A program made the translations under genes and the position numbers. Shown here in pieces: positions 7,232 through 15,060 of a stretch of 18,260 nucleotides of DNA. The stretch comes from DATJUF01 sp035524095 (GTDB taxonomy: Bacteria; Desulfobacterota; Binatia; Binatales; Binataceae), in assembly GCA_035524095.1 (NCBI GenBank), contig DATKPK010000152.1:1-18260 (forward strand), written 5' to 3'. Each line of letters opens with the position of its first letter. Position 1 is the first letter of the stretch. Under the pieces are notes generated by a model. The model was not told where the DNA came from. It saw nothing but the letters and a program-made list of their open reading frames with translations, and did not search any database.

Positions 7232-8650
7232 TCAGCGCTCGACGGAGGGGACGAGCGCGTGGCCGATATTGATGAGATTGTCGGCGATGACGCCGAGGCC
7301 GACCCAACGCTGGATGCCAGGCAGGCCCTTATAGCGACAGCGGTTCAGGCCGTGGCGGCGTTTGAGAAGGCTGATACGGCCCTCGGAGCCGGTACGCCAC
7401 CTCTGAGCGTTGCGGAACCAACGTTTCTTTTCGAGCTGCTTACGCTGCTCGCTTTTGGTGTTGCGATTGGGGATGGCGACTCGCTTGACGCCGCGGGTGC
7501 AGGCCGTCGTCTCATTGTGCTGGGAAAAGAACGCGGCATCGGCGGTGACCAGATACGGCATGCGACCCAAGAGCTGGCGATGCACGTTGAGGGCGGGAAG
7601 CAACAAATCACTGTCCCAGGGACGCTCCCCGTAGACCTCGTAGTGCGTGACGATCTGCGCTTCGGCTTCTTGGATCTTCACCATCTTGCCGAACTCGGTA
7701 GGCTTTGAGGCTTTGCCCTTACGGATCACCTCGGTGTGCGGTTCGAACAAGCTGACGAGCTTACCCGGCACATGCGTGTTGCCCTTGAAGAGGCGCTCGC
7801 GCGCCTGGTGCATGACCTGGCGCACGCGCGGGATCATCCGCTCAAGGTAGGCTCTGTTCGCCTCCAGGCGGAGCTGCTGGAGAATGCTGCGGGCACGCTT
7901 GCGGCCGGTGGCGATCTCCTCAGCGAAGCGCTTGGCTTGACCGACCACGCGAGCCGTGTGGTAGAGCAATTTACGGTAGCAAGCCTTGAGTCGCTCCTGG
8001 CCCTGCTGCACCACACGGCTGCGGCTGGCGCGGGCGATCTGTCTGACCTGATAGCCCACCGCGCGGGTGCGATCGCGCAGCTTGGTCCCTGCGCGACCGG
8101 CGATCTTGGCGATGCGCTGCATCGTGCGGGTGAGCACCCGCACGCCATCCCCGAGAAGCGAGCTGTCGGTCGGGTAATGGATATCGGTCTCCACCACGGT
8201 GGTGTCCACCCGCAGCCGTCGGCCGCGAACGATGTGCTTCTCGCAGGCGATGGCCACCACTCGGGCGTGGATCTGCTCGATGATCTCGGGGCCGAGCGCG
8301 AGGGCGAGCCTGCCCAAGGTCTTGGCATCGGGAACCTTCTGCGCTCCGACCCGCGTGAACTGTCGGTAGACCAAGTTCGCGCGCACCTCGCGCTCGAGCA
8401 CGTAATAGCTCCAGTTGCGCATGTGCTTCAAGAGCAACAGCCGCAGCACCACATCGGCGGGCGTGCCAGGCCGGCCCCGCGTACGGCTGTTGGGCGAGCG
8501 CCGAGCAAGGGCTTCGTAGACAATCTGCACGAGCGCCCGGTCGGCAAGCACTTGATCGACCTCACGCATCCACTCTTCCCACAAAGGACCGACTTCCTCT
8601 TGGATCAGGCCCTCGGCGAGAGACAGCTGCACTCGCGTAGGCTCGATCAA
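7232..8650 (-). CDS. DDE transposase, ISNCY-type
   Basis: This is the transposase of the surrounding element, 472 residues from TTG 8650. DDE candidates are Asp149 (RLRVDTTVVETDIHYPTDSS), Asp371 (YLVTADAAFF) and Glu423 (RWRTGSEGRISLLKRR), the last in the usual IS4/IS5-like YREK-style region. The N-terminal part, with DVVLRLLLLKHMRNWSYYVL, is typical of the ISNCY group. The middle (about 200-300) is a long Arg/Lys-rich helical stretch. TTG 8650 starts one base after the upstream stop codon and has GGAAGGG six bases before it, pointing to coupled translation. An ATG at 8710 would give 492 residues but overlap the upstream gene by 59 bp. The gene appears intact. Confidence 0.85.
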   Translation of the reverse strand: MIEPTRVQLSLAEGLIQEEVGPLWEEWMREVDQVLADRALVQIVYEALARRSPNSRTRGRPGTPADVVLRLLLLKHMRNWSYYVLEREVRANLVYRQFTRVGAQKVPDAKTLGRLALALGPEIIEQIHARVVAIACEKHIVRGRRLRVDTTVVETDIHYPTDSSLLGDGVRVLTRTMQRIAKIAGRAGTKLRDRTRAVGYQVRQIARASRSRVVQQGQERLKACYRKLLYHTARVVGQAKRFAEEIATGRKRARSILQQLRLEANRAYLERMIPRVRQVMHQARERLFKGNTHVPGKLVSLFEPHTEVIRKGKASKPTEFGKMVKIQEAEAQIVTHYEVYGERPWDSDLLLPALNVHRQLLGRMPYLVTADAAFFSQHNETTACTRGVKRVAIPNRNTKSEQRKQLEKKRWFRNAQRWRTGSEGRISLLKRRHGLNRCRYKGLPGIQRWVGLGVIADNLINIGHALVPSVER

Positions 8651-8651
8651 G

Positions 8652-9011
8652 TTAGCCCTTCCTGCGCCGCTGTGAGCGCTTGGCGCGAACCAACTGCTTC
8701 TCGCGCTCAAGCGAGCTCAGCAATCGATCACGGTTGTCAGCGGAAATCTCGGCCCCGATCTGCTGAAACTCATGCCACGCTTCTTGCGCACCGCGGAGGC
8801 TCTCCCCCAGCTCCGCCGGCACGTACACCGAATGCACCTTGCCTTCATCCTTGTAGCGGAAATACAGATGCGGACCGTGACGACTGGCCGGATCGTGAGC
8901 ACATGCGCAAGAGGGGTCACCGCACTGGCGGGTGGACTCCGAAAGCGAGCCCTGCACCATCGAGGCCGCTGCCTGCTCGAGTTGGTGGATGAGTTTATCC
9001 TTACTACTCAT
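8652..9011 (-). CDS. DUF6788-like small protein, IS accessory gene
   Basis: This 119-residue protein is encoded just upstream of the transposase, inside the same inverted repeats. A Cys/His cluster near 30-48, CGDPSCACAHDPASRHGPH, suggests metal binding, and the C-terminus (KRSQRRRKG) is very basic, which would suit nucleic-acid contact. It resembles DUF6788 proteins seen beside transposases; the function is unknown. ATG 9011 is preferred. A GTG at 9041 would add 10 residues, but a promoter-like pair (TTGACG at 9048-9043, 17 bp, TACCTT at 9025-9020) would start transcription about at the ATG, so that version would not be transcribed and the mRNA may be nearly leaderless. The stop codon is one base from the transposase TTG. 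Confidence 0.72.
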   Translation of the reverse strand: MSSKDKLIHQLEQAAASMVQGSLSESTRQCGDPSCACAHDPASRHGPHLYFRYKDEGKVHSVYVPAELGESLRGAQEAWHEFQQIGAEISADNRDRLLSSLEREKQLVRAKRSQRRRKG

Positions 9012-9155
9012 TGAGTCGTAAGGTAACAAAGGAGGATCCACCCGTCAAGCCGCGCGCACCCGATGCGCCGCCGCTGATGTCTACGCCTTAAAATCAGTAC
9101 GATCCTGCAGGAAATGTCCCGCGCGGCCGGTGAAATCGCCGCGACGACGCGCCTT

Positions 9156-9179
9156 ATTTTTGCGCCGGAAAGTAGCTAG
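9156..9179 (-). repeat. Right terminal inverted repeat of the IS
   Basis: This is a perfect 24-bp inverted partner of 7118-7141, ending GGAAAGTAGCTAG outward. Outside it the sequence continues GAAAGCG, unlike the left outer flank GATCGCG. Confidence 0.88.
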
Positions 9180-9295
9180 GAAAGCGCTGGCGGGGACGGC
9201 TCTAAGGACTATACGGAGCAAACCGGTGCTCGCGCACTCCGGTCAGTGCGCGGTGCGCCTCACCCTGCCGCGCGATCGCCTCCAATATGAAGGGC

Positions 9296-9336
9296 AAAAA
9301 GCGATCGAGTACTCGACCCGAAGCCGGGTTCGCGAG
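9296..9336 (-). terminator. Possible terminator of the TonB receptor gene
   Basis: Reading the minus strand past the receptor stop codon, a hairpin with arms ACCCG/CGGGT (9329-9325 and 9320-9316) and a GCTT loop is flanked by CTCG/CGAG. Five Ts follow at 9300-9296. The T-run lies about 15 bases from the stem, farther than in a textbook terminator, and a 12-bp palindrome TCGAGTACTCGA (9305-9316) lies between. Weak support. Confidence 0.25.
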
Positions 9337-9375
9337 CAAGAAAAGGGACGCCACAGGGGTTTGAATTCAAGTCCT

Positions 9376-11715
9376 CTAGAATTTCTTGGTGAACTTGGCA
9401 CCGAATTCGCGCGGCCGGCCAAATTCTCCCGATTCGGTCAGAATTGTGGCGTTATCATAACGGCCGGTGTAGTAAAATTTGTTGCATAAATTGGTCACGA
9501 ACACTTTTACCGACCAGTTGTCTTCAGGCTTAGCTAGAGTGGCGAGCAAGTTGACGAGTCCATGCTGCGGCTCTTGTGAGAAGGGAGAGTTGAAGACCGA
9601 GTAATACTGTCCGCTGACGTAGTCGACTTCGCCCCGTCCGGTTAGCGTAAAAGCGGCGGTGAGATTAGTCGTATATTCAGTCCCGAAGGCTGCCGAATAC
9701 TTTGGCGAGCGGTTGAGTCTGTTCGTCGCGAGATTGTAAACGCAGTTGGGCTGACCATTTATAGGTGCACAATCGTAAGCTCCCGAATTTCTGGGTTGGA
9801 GTCCGGCTGGTGTTGGCATACCAAAATCAGCGTAACTCGTCACGTAAGGATCTTGGCTGTCGAATTGCAAATACTTCGCGATGGGCAGCCAAGAAAACCC
9901 TAGGTTTGTCGTCCAGTTCCGGACCGGTTTCGCGACGAGGTCCAAATCCAAGCCCGCTATCTGCGAACGGGCAGCGTTCGCGACGCTGGTCAATGTGGGA
10001 CTACCTGCACCACCTGTGGGAACGATAACCGATACTTGCATGTCGTCGTAATTGTAGAAAAACGCCGAGGCGTTTAGCGTCAGTCGCCTGTCGAAGAAGT
10101 TATTTTTGACCCCTACTTCGTAGGCGTTCACTGTTTCTGGCTTGTAGGCGTCGCCGCATACATTGTCCGAGAAGCCGCCAGCCTTAAAGCCTCTGCTGTA
10201 GCGCACGTAGGCTAAGCTGTTCTGCGCGAGATCGTAGTCGGCGCTCAGGTCGCCAGTCCACGAATTAAATCCGGCGGAGTATGTGGCGTCACACACGTTA
10301 ACCATAGTACCGTTAGGGACGCCGCCCGTGGCACCCACATTATAGAAGTTTTCGTAGGTGAAGCTCTTGGTGTCGCGTGTGAATCGAATGCCGCCACTGA
10401 TTCGCAATTGATCGATTACCGAATATTTGAGCTCCGTAAAGGCCGCTCCCGACTGAAGGGTTTGCCAATGATGATCTATGATGAAGGTGCCTTCCGGATA
10501 GGGGAGAATCTGCGATCCGTAGTCGATTGTTTCATCTTGGCGCGTTTTCTCATGGAGATAGAACATGCCGGCGGCCCACTGCAGTCGATCGACTTGACCA
10601 GTTAGATCGAATTCTTGTGTGATTTCGGTGTCATTGATTGGAGCGGCTGTGCTTGTAAGATACTCAGCAGTGGTATCGTCGTAATCGCCCCGATTATTCC
10701 AAATCATTGTTACGAGACCCGTGATCGACTTGAGCTTGGCAGTTCCGAAATCGTAATTCACCGTGGCTGAATAGATGCCAGTCTGCGTATCTGTAAACGG
10801 ATAAACGTCGGACGCCGTCGTCCACGAATGCTCGTTATACAAAACATACTGACCGCCGAACAGGGCTCCGATTCCGGGAATGCCAATCGGGTCCTGCGCA
10901 CTAATCGTCGAGTGCTCGTCATCAAACTGCAGCCGAAGGATAACTTGAAGTGCATCATTGGGCTGGTACAGCATCGTTCCACGTAAGTCTATCTGGTGTA
11001 CTCCGTCTTCTTCCTTATCCAAAAACGTGTTCTTTACGTACCCAGCATCATAATTCGCATAGGCCGCCAAACGGCCCGATAGCTCTTGGGTCCCGCCAGT
11101 AACGTAGCTGAAAAAATTACCATCCTGGTTGCTGCCGCCACCGACCGTCACCTCGCCTGAGAAGCCGTTTTCAGGGAGGTTGGAATTGTAGAGCACGGCG
11201 CCGCCAGTGGCGTTGCGCCCGAAGCTTGCTCCCTGCGGCCCCTTCAATACTTCGACGTCAGCCAAGTCATTAAACGGTGAGAATATCGCTTGCACGCGGC
11301 TTATATACACGCCATCCTGGTAGACAGCGACTCCGCCTTCCGTCCCAATATCAAATAGATCCTGGCCAATGCCCCGGATGAAGATCCTCGGCGAACTCGA
11401 CCCCGGGTCGACCATAAGGCCGGAAACTTGACTCATCAGCCCCTGTGGACCGGTCACATCCCTCTCCGCGAGTTGATCGCCCGAGATCGCGTTGATGGTG
11501 ATGGGTGTTTTTTGCAACTCCGACGCGCCGAATTTGGTCGCCGTTACGACAATCTCCGTGAGACTATCCGCGCTCGACCCTGGTGATGCTGTAGGGTTCT
11601 GCGTCTGAGCAAGTAACGCGCCGCCTCCGCTTTCCGCACTTTGGCCCCAGCCCAAATCGGGGGCGACGATTAATGCGGTTGCGAGAACGGTCGTGGTCAG
11701 GAATGACATATGCAT
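9376..11715 (-). CDS. TonB-dependent outer-membrane receptor
   Basis: This 779-residue beta-barrel receptor should import a substrate across the outer membrane using TonB-ExbBD energy. It has a hydrophobic signal-peptide-like N-terminus (about 1-25, LTTTVLATALIVAPDLGWG, lacking Lys/Arg), a TonB box TEIVVTA at 53-59 and a plug domain of about 65-200 (PRIFIRGIGQDLFD, GVAVYQDGVYISR, VEVLKGPQGASFGRNATGGA). A barrel ends in Phe (REFGAKFTKKF). The length is normal. The first in-frame start after a stop codon is ATG 11715, with GGGAGGG about 10 bases upstream. It looks like the receptors expanded in sphingomonads and related degraders. Its place beside oxygenases suggests uptake of the pathway substrate, but iron-chelate uptake is possible. 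Confidence 0.92.
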   Translation of the reverse strand: MHMSFLTTTVLATALIVAPDLGWGQSAESGGGALLAQTQNPTASPGSSADSLTEIVVTATKFGASELQKTPITINAISGDQLAERDVTGPQGLMSQVSGLMVDPGSSSPRIFIRGIGQDLFDIGTEGGVAVYQDGVYISRVQAIFSPFNDLADVEVLKGPQGASFGRNATGGAVLYNSNLPENGFSGEVTVGGGSNQDGNFFSYVTGGTQELSGRLAAYANYDAGYVKNTFLDKEEDGVHQIDLRGTMLYQPNDALQVILRLQFDDEHSTISAQDPIGIPGIGALFGGQYVLYNEHSWTTASDVYPFTDTQTGIYSATVNYDFGTAKLKSITGLVTMIWNNRGDYDDTTAEYLTSTAAPINDTEITQEFDLTGQVDRLQWAAGMFYLHEKTRQDETIDYGSQILPYPEGTFIIDHHWQTLQSGAAFTELKYSVIDQLRISGGIRFTRDTKSFTYENFYNVGATGGVPNGTMVNVCDATYSAGFNSWTGDLSADYDLAQNSLAYVRYSRGFKAGGFSDNVCGDAYKPETVNAYEVGVKNNFFDRRLTLNASAFFYNYDDMQVSVIVPTGGAGSPTLTSVANAARSQIAGLDLDLVAKPVRNWTTNLGFSWLPIAKYLQFDSQDPYVTSYADFGMPTPAGLQPRNSGAYDCAPINGQPNCVYNLATNRLNRSPKYSAAFGTEYTTNLTAAFTLTGRGEVDYVSGQYYSVFNSPFSQEPQHGLVNLLATLAKPEDNWSVKVFVTNLCNKFYYTGRYDNATILTESGEFGRPREFGAKFTKKF

Positions 11716-11853
11716 ATATCGCTTACCCTCCCCGGGGCACGTCTGCTTCTAGTTGTCGAGCACTCCAACCCTGCCCGGGATTCGGGCCGCCGTTTTTTCT
11801 GGGACAGTTGGTGCATTTACACGCTGCACTCAGCGCTGGTTCAGGGCGCAGCC

Positions 11854-11882
11854 ATAATGTGCCTTACGAATTAATTAGTCAA
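11854..11882 (-). promoter_or_regulatory. Candidate promoter of the TonB receptor
   Basis: On the minus strand, TTGACT (11882-11877, five of six) is followed after 17 bp by CATTAT (11859-11854, four of six). The predicted start near 11847 leaves a leader of about 130 bases. The -35 box lies within TAATTGACT, which resembles the arm CAATTGACC of the operator at 6034-6055 at seven of nine positions. Confidence 0.4.
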
Positions 11883-12233
11883 TTACTCGGACTTGATCGG
11901 TTGAGCCCGCACGCACCGCGCTGGCACCTCCGCCTGGGCGGACACAGACGCATGCGGACCGGATGCGCCCCTTGACAATTCCGTGATTCGCGAACCGTCG
12001 GTGGAGCGTCTGTGGGCGAGAGAAACATCGGTGGGCCGGGGCGCGCGCGGAATCCGCAGGTGAACGGTTTCACAGACGAGAACCTCATAAATCGAGCTTG
12101 TTAGAGTTCACGATTGCCGCCATCATTTAGCGCAGGCGTGCTCGGTCACGTGCGCCACTGGCGTGGTATTCTCAATGGCCGCCTTGCGGTTCATGGGTGC
12201 GCCAATGATGCCCGCCATTCGTCAGAGCGTATC

Positions 12234-12262
12234 TTGAATTAACTGCTTGATTATTTTATGCT
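12234..12262 (+). promoter_or_regulatory. Candidate promoter of the P450-2/Rieske operon
   Basis: TTGAAT (12234-12239) is followed after 17 bp by TATGCT (12257-12262), in a locally AT-rich patch. A start near 12269 would give a leader of about 73 bases. By-eye consensus match only. Confidence 0.35.
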
Positions 12263-12341
12263 TTGGTGCCGGGCGTGATCGATTCTATCTTGCGCTGCTG
12301 CATCTCAAGGCAAGTAGCTGGGGGAAGGGGGGCGTCTAGGC

Positions 12342-13571
12342 ATGGCGAGATTGGACGAACTTAAGTTAGCCCAGATCGATATATTCGATTCTCGGTTCGC
12401 TCGCGACCCCTTCGCCATTTATCAGGCGGCGCGCACCATCCATCCTTGGCTTGCACGTTACCAATTCGGCTATTTTCTTCTCGATTATGCGTCGATGAAA
12501 GCGTTTCTGCGCGACGATTCGCGCTGTCGGACGCCAAATCGCGATATCACCCGCCAATGGAACGCCTGCGGGATGTCCTTTGAGCGATTCAACGACCATC
12601 AATTGGTCGCACTAGGAGGCGTGGAGCACAAGCGAATAAGAGATTTGGTGGCGCCGGCGTTCACGCCGCGCGCCGCCAATACACACCGCCCTTTCATGCG
12701 CGAGGTCTTCGAGGGGATACTTGATGAGCTGGGGGACGTCGACAGCTGCGATATCAATGACGTGTCCTCGCGATATCCGATCACCGTCATGTGCGGCTTA
12801 ATTGGAGTCCCCCGTGAAGATATATCGAAGTTCGTGCAGTGGCTGGACGTGATGGAGGCGGCATTCGGTCAGGATGTCCGCATCCTGCCAAAGCTCAACG
12901 AGTCCGCCACAGGAATGATCGACTATGTGACCGATGTGATCAATGATCGCCGCAAGCCGGGAGAGCATCCCGACGATCTCCTCCAGTCGCTCGTCAATCT
13001 CGCCCACATGGGAGACCGATTGACAGACGAGGAGTTGAGACTGCTGCTCGTCCTATTACTCGGCGCGGGTTTTGATACGTCCAAGAACCAACTGAACCTC
13101 ATAATGAAACTATTCATCGAGTACCCCGAGGAATGGCGCAAGGTGGCCGATGACCCCACTCGTGCAAAGCTAGTTATTGAGGAATCGCTGCGCTTCATGA
13201 ATCCTATCGGCGCGCTGCATCGAGTCACCAATGTAGATATCGTTTACAACCATGTGCTTATCCCCGCAAATAGCTTCTTGAGCATCCCCCTCACCTACAA
13301 CGGCCGGGATTCGGCGGTGACCGCGAACCCCAATGTCTTCAACCCTGATCGCCCTAAGGTGACCCATGTGTCGTTCGGCCAGGGGATCCATATGTGTCTC
13401 GGTCAGTTCTTGGCGAGAGCGCTACTCGAAGAAGCGGTTCCGATTATGGCTCGGCGTCTGCGGCATCCGCGGTTAAACGGCGAGTGCACGTTCCGCTCGC
13501 CATTGGGTATCTGGGGCGTTCGGTCGCTACCGATCAAGTTTGAGAAGTCCGCGGCGCCGGCCGTGAGTTAA
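12342..13571 (+). CDS. Cytochrome P450 monooxygenase (P450-2)
   Basis: This second soluble P450 has 409 residues, the standard bacterial length. Helix C reads GGVEHKRIRDLV (92-103), the I-helix LGAGFDTSKNQ (240-250, Asp245/Thr246), ExxR is Glu281/Arg284 in EESLRF, and the heme loop FGQGIHMCLG has Cys352. It is only distantly similar to P450-1, so it is not a recent duplicate. ATG 12342 has a strong purine-rich ribosome site (GGAAGGGGGG) nine bases upstream. The Rieske oxygenase gene begins 27 bp after its stop codon, so the two are almost certainly co-transcribed. The substrate is unknown; the redox partner must be encoded elsewhere. Confidence 0.92.
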   Translation: MARLDELKLAQIDIFDSRFARDPFAIYQAARTIHPWLARYQFGYFLLDYASMKAFLRDDSRCRTPNRDITRQWNACGMSFERFNDHQLVALGGVEHKRIRDLVAPAFTPRAANTHRPFMREVFEGILDELGDVDSCDINDVSSRYPITVMCGLIGVPREDISKFVQWLDVMEAAFGQDVRILPKLNESATGMIDYVTDVINDRRKPGEHPDDLLQSLVNLAHMGDRLTDEELRLLLVLLLGAGFDTSKNQLNLIMKLFIEYPEEWRKVADDPTRAKLVIEESLRFMNPIGALHRVTNVDIVYNHVLIPANSFLSIPLTYNGRDSAVTANPNVFNPDRPKVTHVSFGQGIHMCLGQFLARALLEEAVPIMARRLRHPRLNGECTFRSPLGIWGVRSLPIKFEKSAAPAVS

Positions 13572-13598
13572 AAACGTCAATCTTTGCAAGGTGAACAT

Positions 13599-15041
13599 GT
13601 GAACAGAAGTGTCATCGACGACCAAACGCAGGATTACGCGAAATCACCCGGGGAGTCAGTGCAGAGCATATTTGCCAGGGACCTGCGCCCCCCTCCCAAT
13701 GCGTGGCGCCAGACGTCCTATCGCTTTCTTGGAAATGACGACATTCCGGTGGAGCGCTATATATCGCCGGCATGGCACGCCTTGGAGGTGGAGCGAGTTT
13801 GGCGTAAAACCTGGCAGGTGGCATGTCGGATGGAAGAAATACCGAATGTGGGGGATTACCTCGTGTATGACATTGTGGATGACAGCGTCCTCATCGTGCG
13901 GACGGCCGCGGGAGTCATCAAGGCCTATGTCAACGCCTGCCTTCACCGTGGGACGATGCTGTGCGTCGATCGCGGCAATGCCAAACAGTTCCGGTGCCCA
14001 TTTCACGGTTTTACGTGGTCCCTCGAAGGAACTCTTCGCTACATTCCTGGACAGTGGGATTTCCCGCACGTCGATCGCGCGAAGTTTCGTTTGCCGGAGG
14101 TCAAAGTCGATACCTGGGGTGGCTTTGTCTTCGTCAATTTGAATCCCGAAGCGGTGCCGCTGCGTGACTATCTCGAAATACTGCCAGACCACCTCGACGG
14201 TAGGGATTTCGAGAACCGCTACAAAGCGATGCACGTTTCGCAGGTTGTTCCTTGTAATTGGAAGGTCGTGCAAGAAGCCTTCATCGAGGGCTATCATGTC
14301 GCTGAAACGCACTTCGCCAAGGACGAGGATGGTCAAGTGCTGCCGACCGATCCGATCGCCACATTTTCTCATGACACGGCAACGCAATATGACATTTGGC
14401 CCCACGAAAGTCGGCACATAAATCGCCTCATGCAGGCGGGAGGTGTTCCAAGCCAATACGTAGCCCATCATATAAAAAGCGAGCAACAAATCGTTGATCG
14501 GATGCTACGAAGAGTTCCCGAGGAAAGAAGGCCGAAGCTGAAGCCCGGTGAAAAGGCTCGGCCTGCGCTTGCCGAATTCAACAGACAAGCGCTCAGTCAG
14601 TTGCACCGGACTGATTTATCCAGTCTCAGCGACAGCGAAGTGATGGATCAGAATCAATACAATGTGTTCCCCAACTTTACGCTCTGGCCCGCCATGATTT
14701 CCCCGCTTTGCTACCGCTTTCGCCCGTTTGGAAACGATCCCAATAAGGCGATCTTTGAGGTCTGGTTTCTGTATCCCCGGCCGCAATATGGTGAAGCGCC
14801 GAAAGTTGCCTCTGAGCGACGACTGGCGGAAGGCGACAAATGGGCAGGCGTTGCGGAACTGGGCGGCTATGGCCCCATAATCGATCAGGACATGCCAAAT
14901 CTCTCGCGAATACAAAAGGGCCTGCGCGCTACAACAAAGCCCGGGGTCACACTAGCGAATTATCAGGAGGTCAGAATAAGGCATTTTCACCAGACACTTG
15001 AGGAATACATATATAGTGAGGCCGGAAAGGGAACCGGTTAG
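13599..15041 (+). CDS. Rieske non-heme iron oxygenase, catalytic (alpha) subunit
   Basis: This 480-residue aromatic-ring-hydroxylating dioxygenase-type protein should insert oxygen into, or demethylate, an aromatic or alicyclic substrate. The Rieske [2Fe-2S] ligands are Cys114/His116 (ACLHRG) and Cys133/His136 (CPFHG). The mononuclear iron site is in NWKVVQEAFIEGYHVAETH, with His233 and His238. The third ligand is probably an Asp near 350 in MDQNQYNVFPN. The bridging Asp of naphthalene dioxygenase (Asp205) is replaced by Glu230, as in carnitine oxygenase CntA. GTG 13599 is preferred, with AAGGTG five bases upstream; TTG 13584 would add five residues. No small beta subunit, ferredoxin or reductase is adjacent. 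Confidence 0.92.
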   Translation: MNRSVIDDQTQDYAKSPGESVQSIFARDLRPPPNAWRQTSYRFLGNDDIPVERYISPAWHALEVERVWRKTWQVACRMEEIPNVGDYLVYDIVDDSVLIVRTAAGVIKAYVNACLHRGTMLCVDRGNAKQFRCPFHGFTWSLEGTLRYIPGQWDFPHVDRAKFRLPEVKVDTWGGFVFVNLNPEAVPLRDYLEILPDHLDGRDFENRYKAMHVSQVVPCNWKVVQEAFIEGYHVAETHFAKDEDGQVLPTDPIATFSHDTATQYDIWPHESRHINRLMQAGGVPSQYVAHHIKSEQQIVDRMLRRVPEERRPKLKPGEKARPALAEFNRQALSQLHRTDLSSLSDSEVMDQNQYNVFPNFTLWPAMISPLCYRFRPFGNDPNKAIFEVWFLYPRPQYGEAPKVASERRLAEGDKWAGVAELGGYGPIIDQDMPNLSRIQKGLRATTKPGVTLANYQEVRIRHFHQTLEEYIYSEAGKGTG

Positions 15042-15060
15042 GAGGTGTTCCGCAAGAGCG

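Larger units (their letters stand above)
7118..9179 (-). mobile_element. Complete ISNCY-type insertion sequence with DUF6788-like accessory gene
   Basis: The element is bounded by 24-bp perfect terminal inverted repeats (7118-7141 and 9156-9179) and is about 2.06 kb long. It holds two minus-strand genes, a small DUF6788-like protein followed by a DDE transposase. The outermost four bases at each end are CTAG, itself a palindrome. These may be part of the repeat, or a 4-bp target duplication around a 2,054-bp element with 20-bp repeats. The outside flanks share no other duplication. Both reading frames and both ends are intact, suggesting recent arrival. It sits between the crotonase gene and the receptor gene without breaking either. 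Confidence 0.85.
11716..12341. other. 626-bp divergent intergenic region, receptor / P450-2
   Basis: No convincing gene is present; open frames here are short and lack ribosome sites and family features. The region carries the predicted receptor promoter (11854-11882), the predicted P450-2 promoter (12234-12262) and an 8-bp palindrome TTCGCGAA near 11985. It also holds the AT-rich inverted repeat TAATT-AGTC-AATTA near 11873-11886, overlapping the receptor -35 box. It is unusually long next to the other gaps, so a small RNA or a lost gene is possible, but I see no direct sign of one. Confidence 0.45.

Noticed and set aside
7736..8992. Open frame of 418 codons on the plus strand opposite the IS genes
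   Set aside because: It lies fully antisense to the well-supported transposase and accessory genes, has no recognisable family and is typical of shadow frames in GC-rich coding DNA.
9305..9316. 12-bp palindrome TCGAGTACTCGA
   Set aside because: It lies downstream of the receptor gene between weak terminator parts; with no promoter nearby I do not call it an operator.
11673..11975. Plus-strand frame of 100 codons beginning inside the receptor signal region
   Set aside because: It overlaps the receptor start, its promoter and ribosome site, and its composition is not protein-like.
13656..14489. Open frame of 277 codons antisense to the Rieske gene
   Set aside because: It covers the region encoding the Rieske and iron ligands on the other strand and shows no family features or ribosome site.
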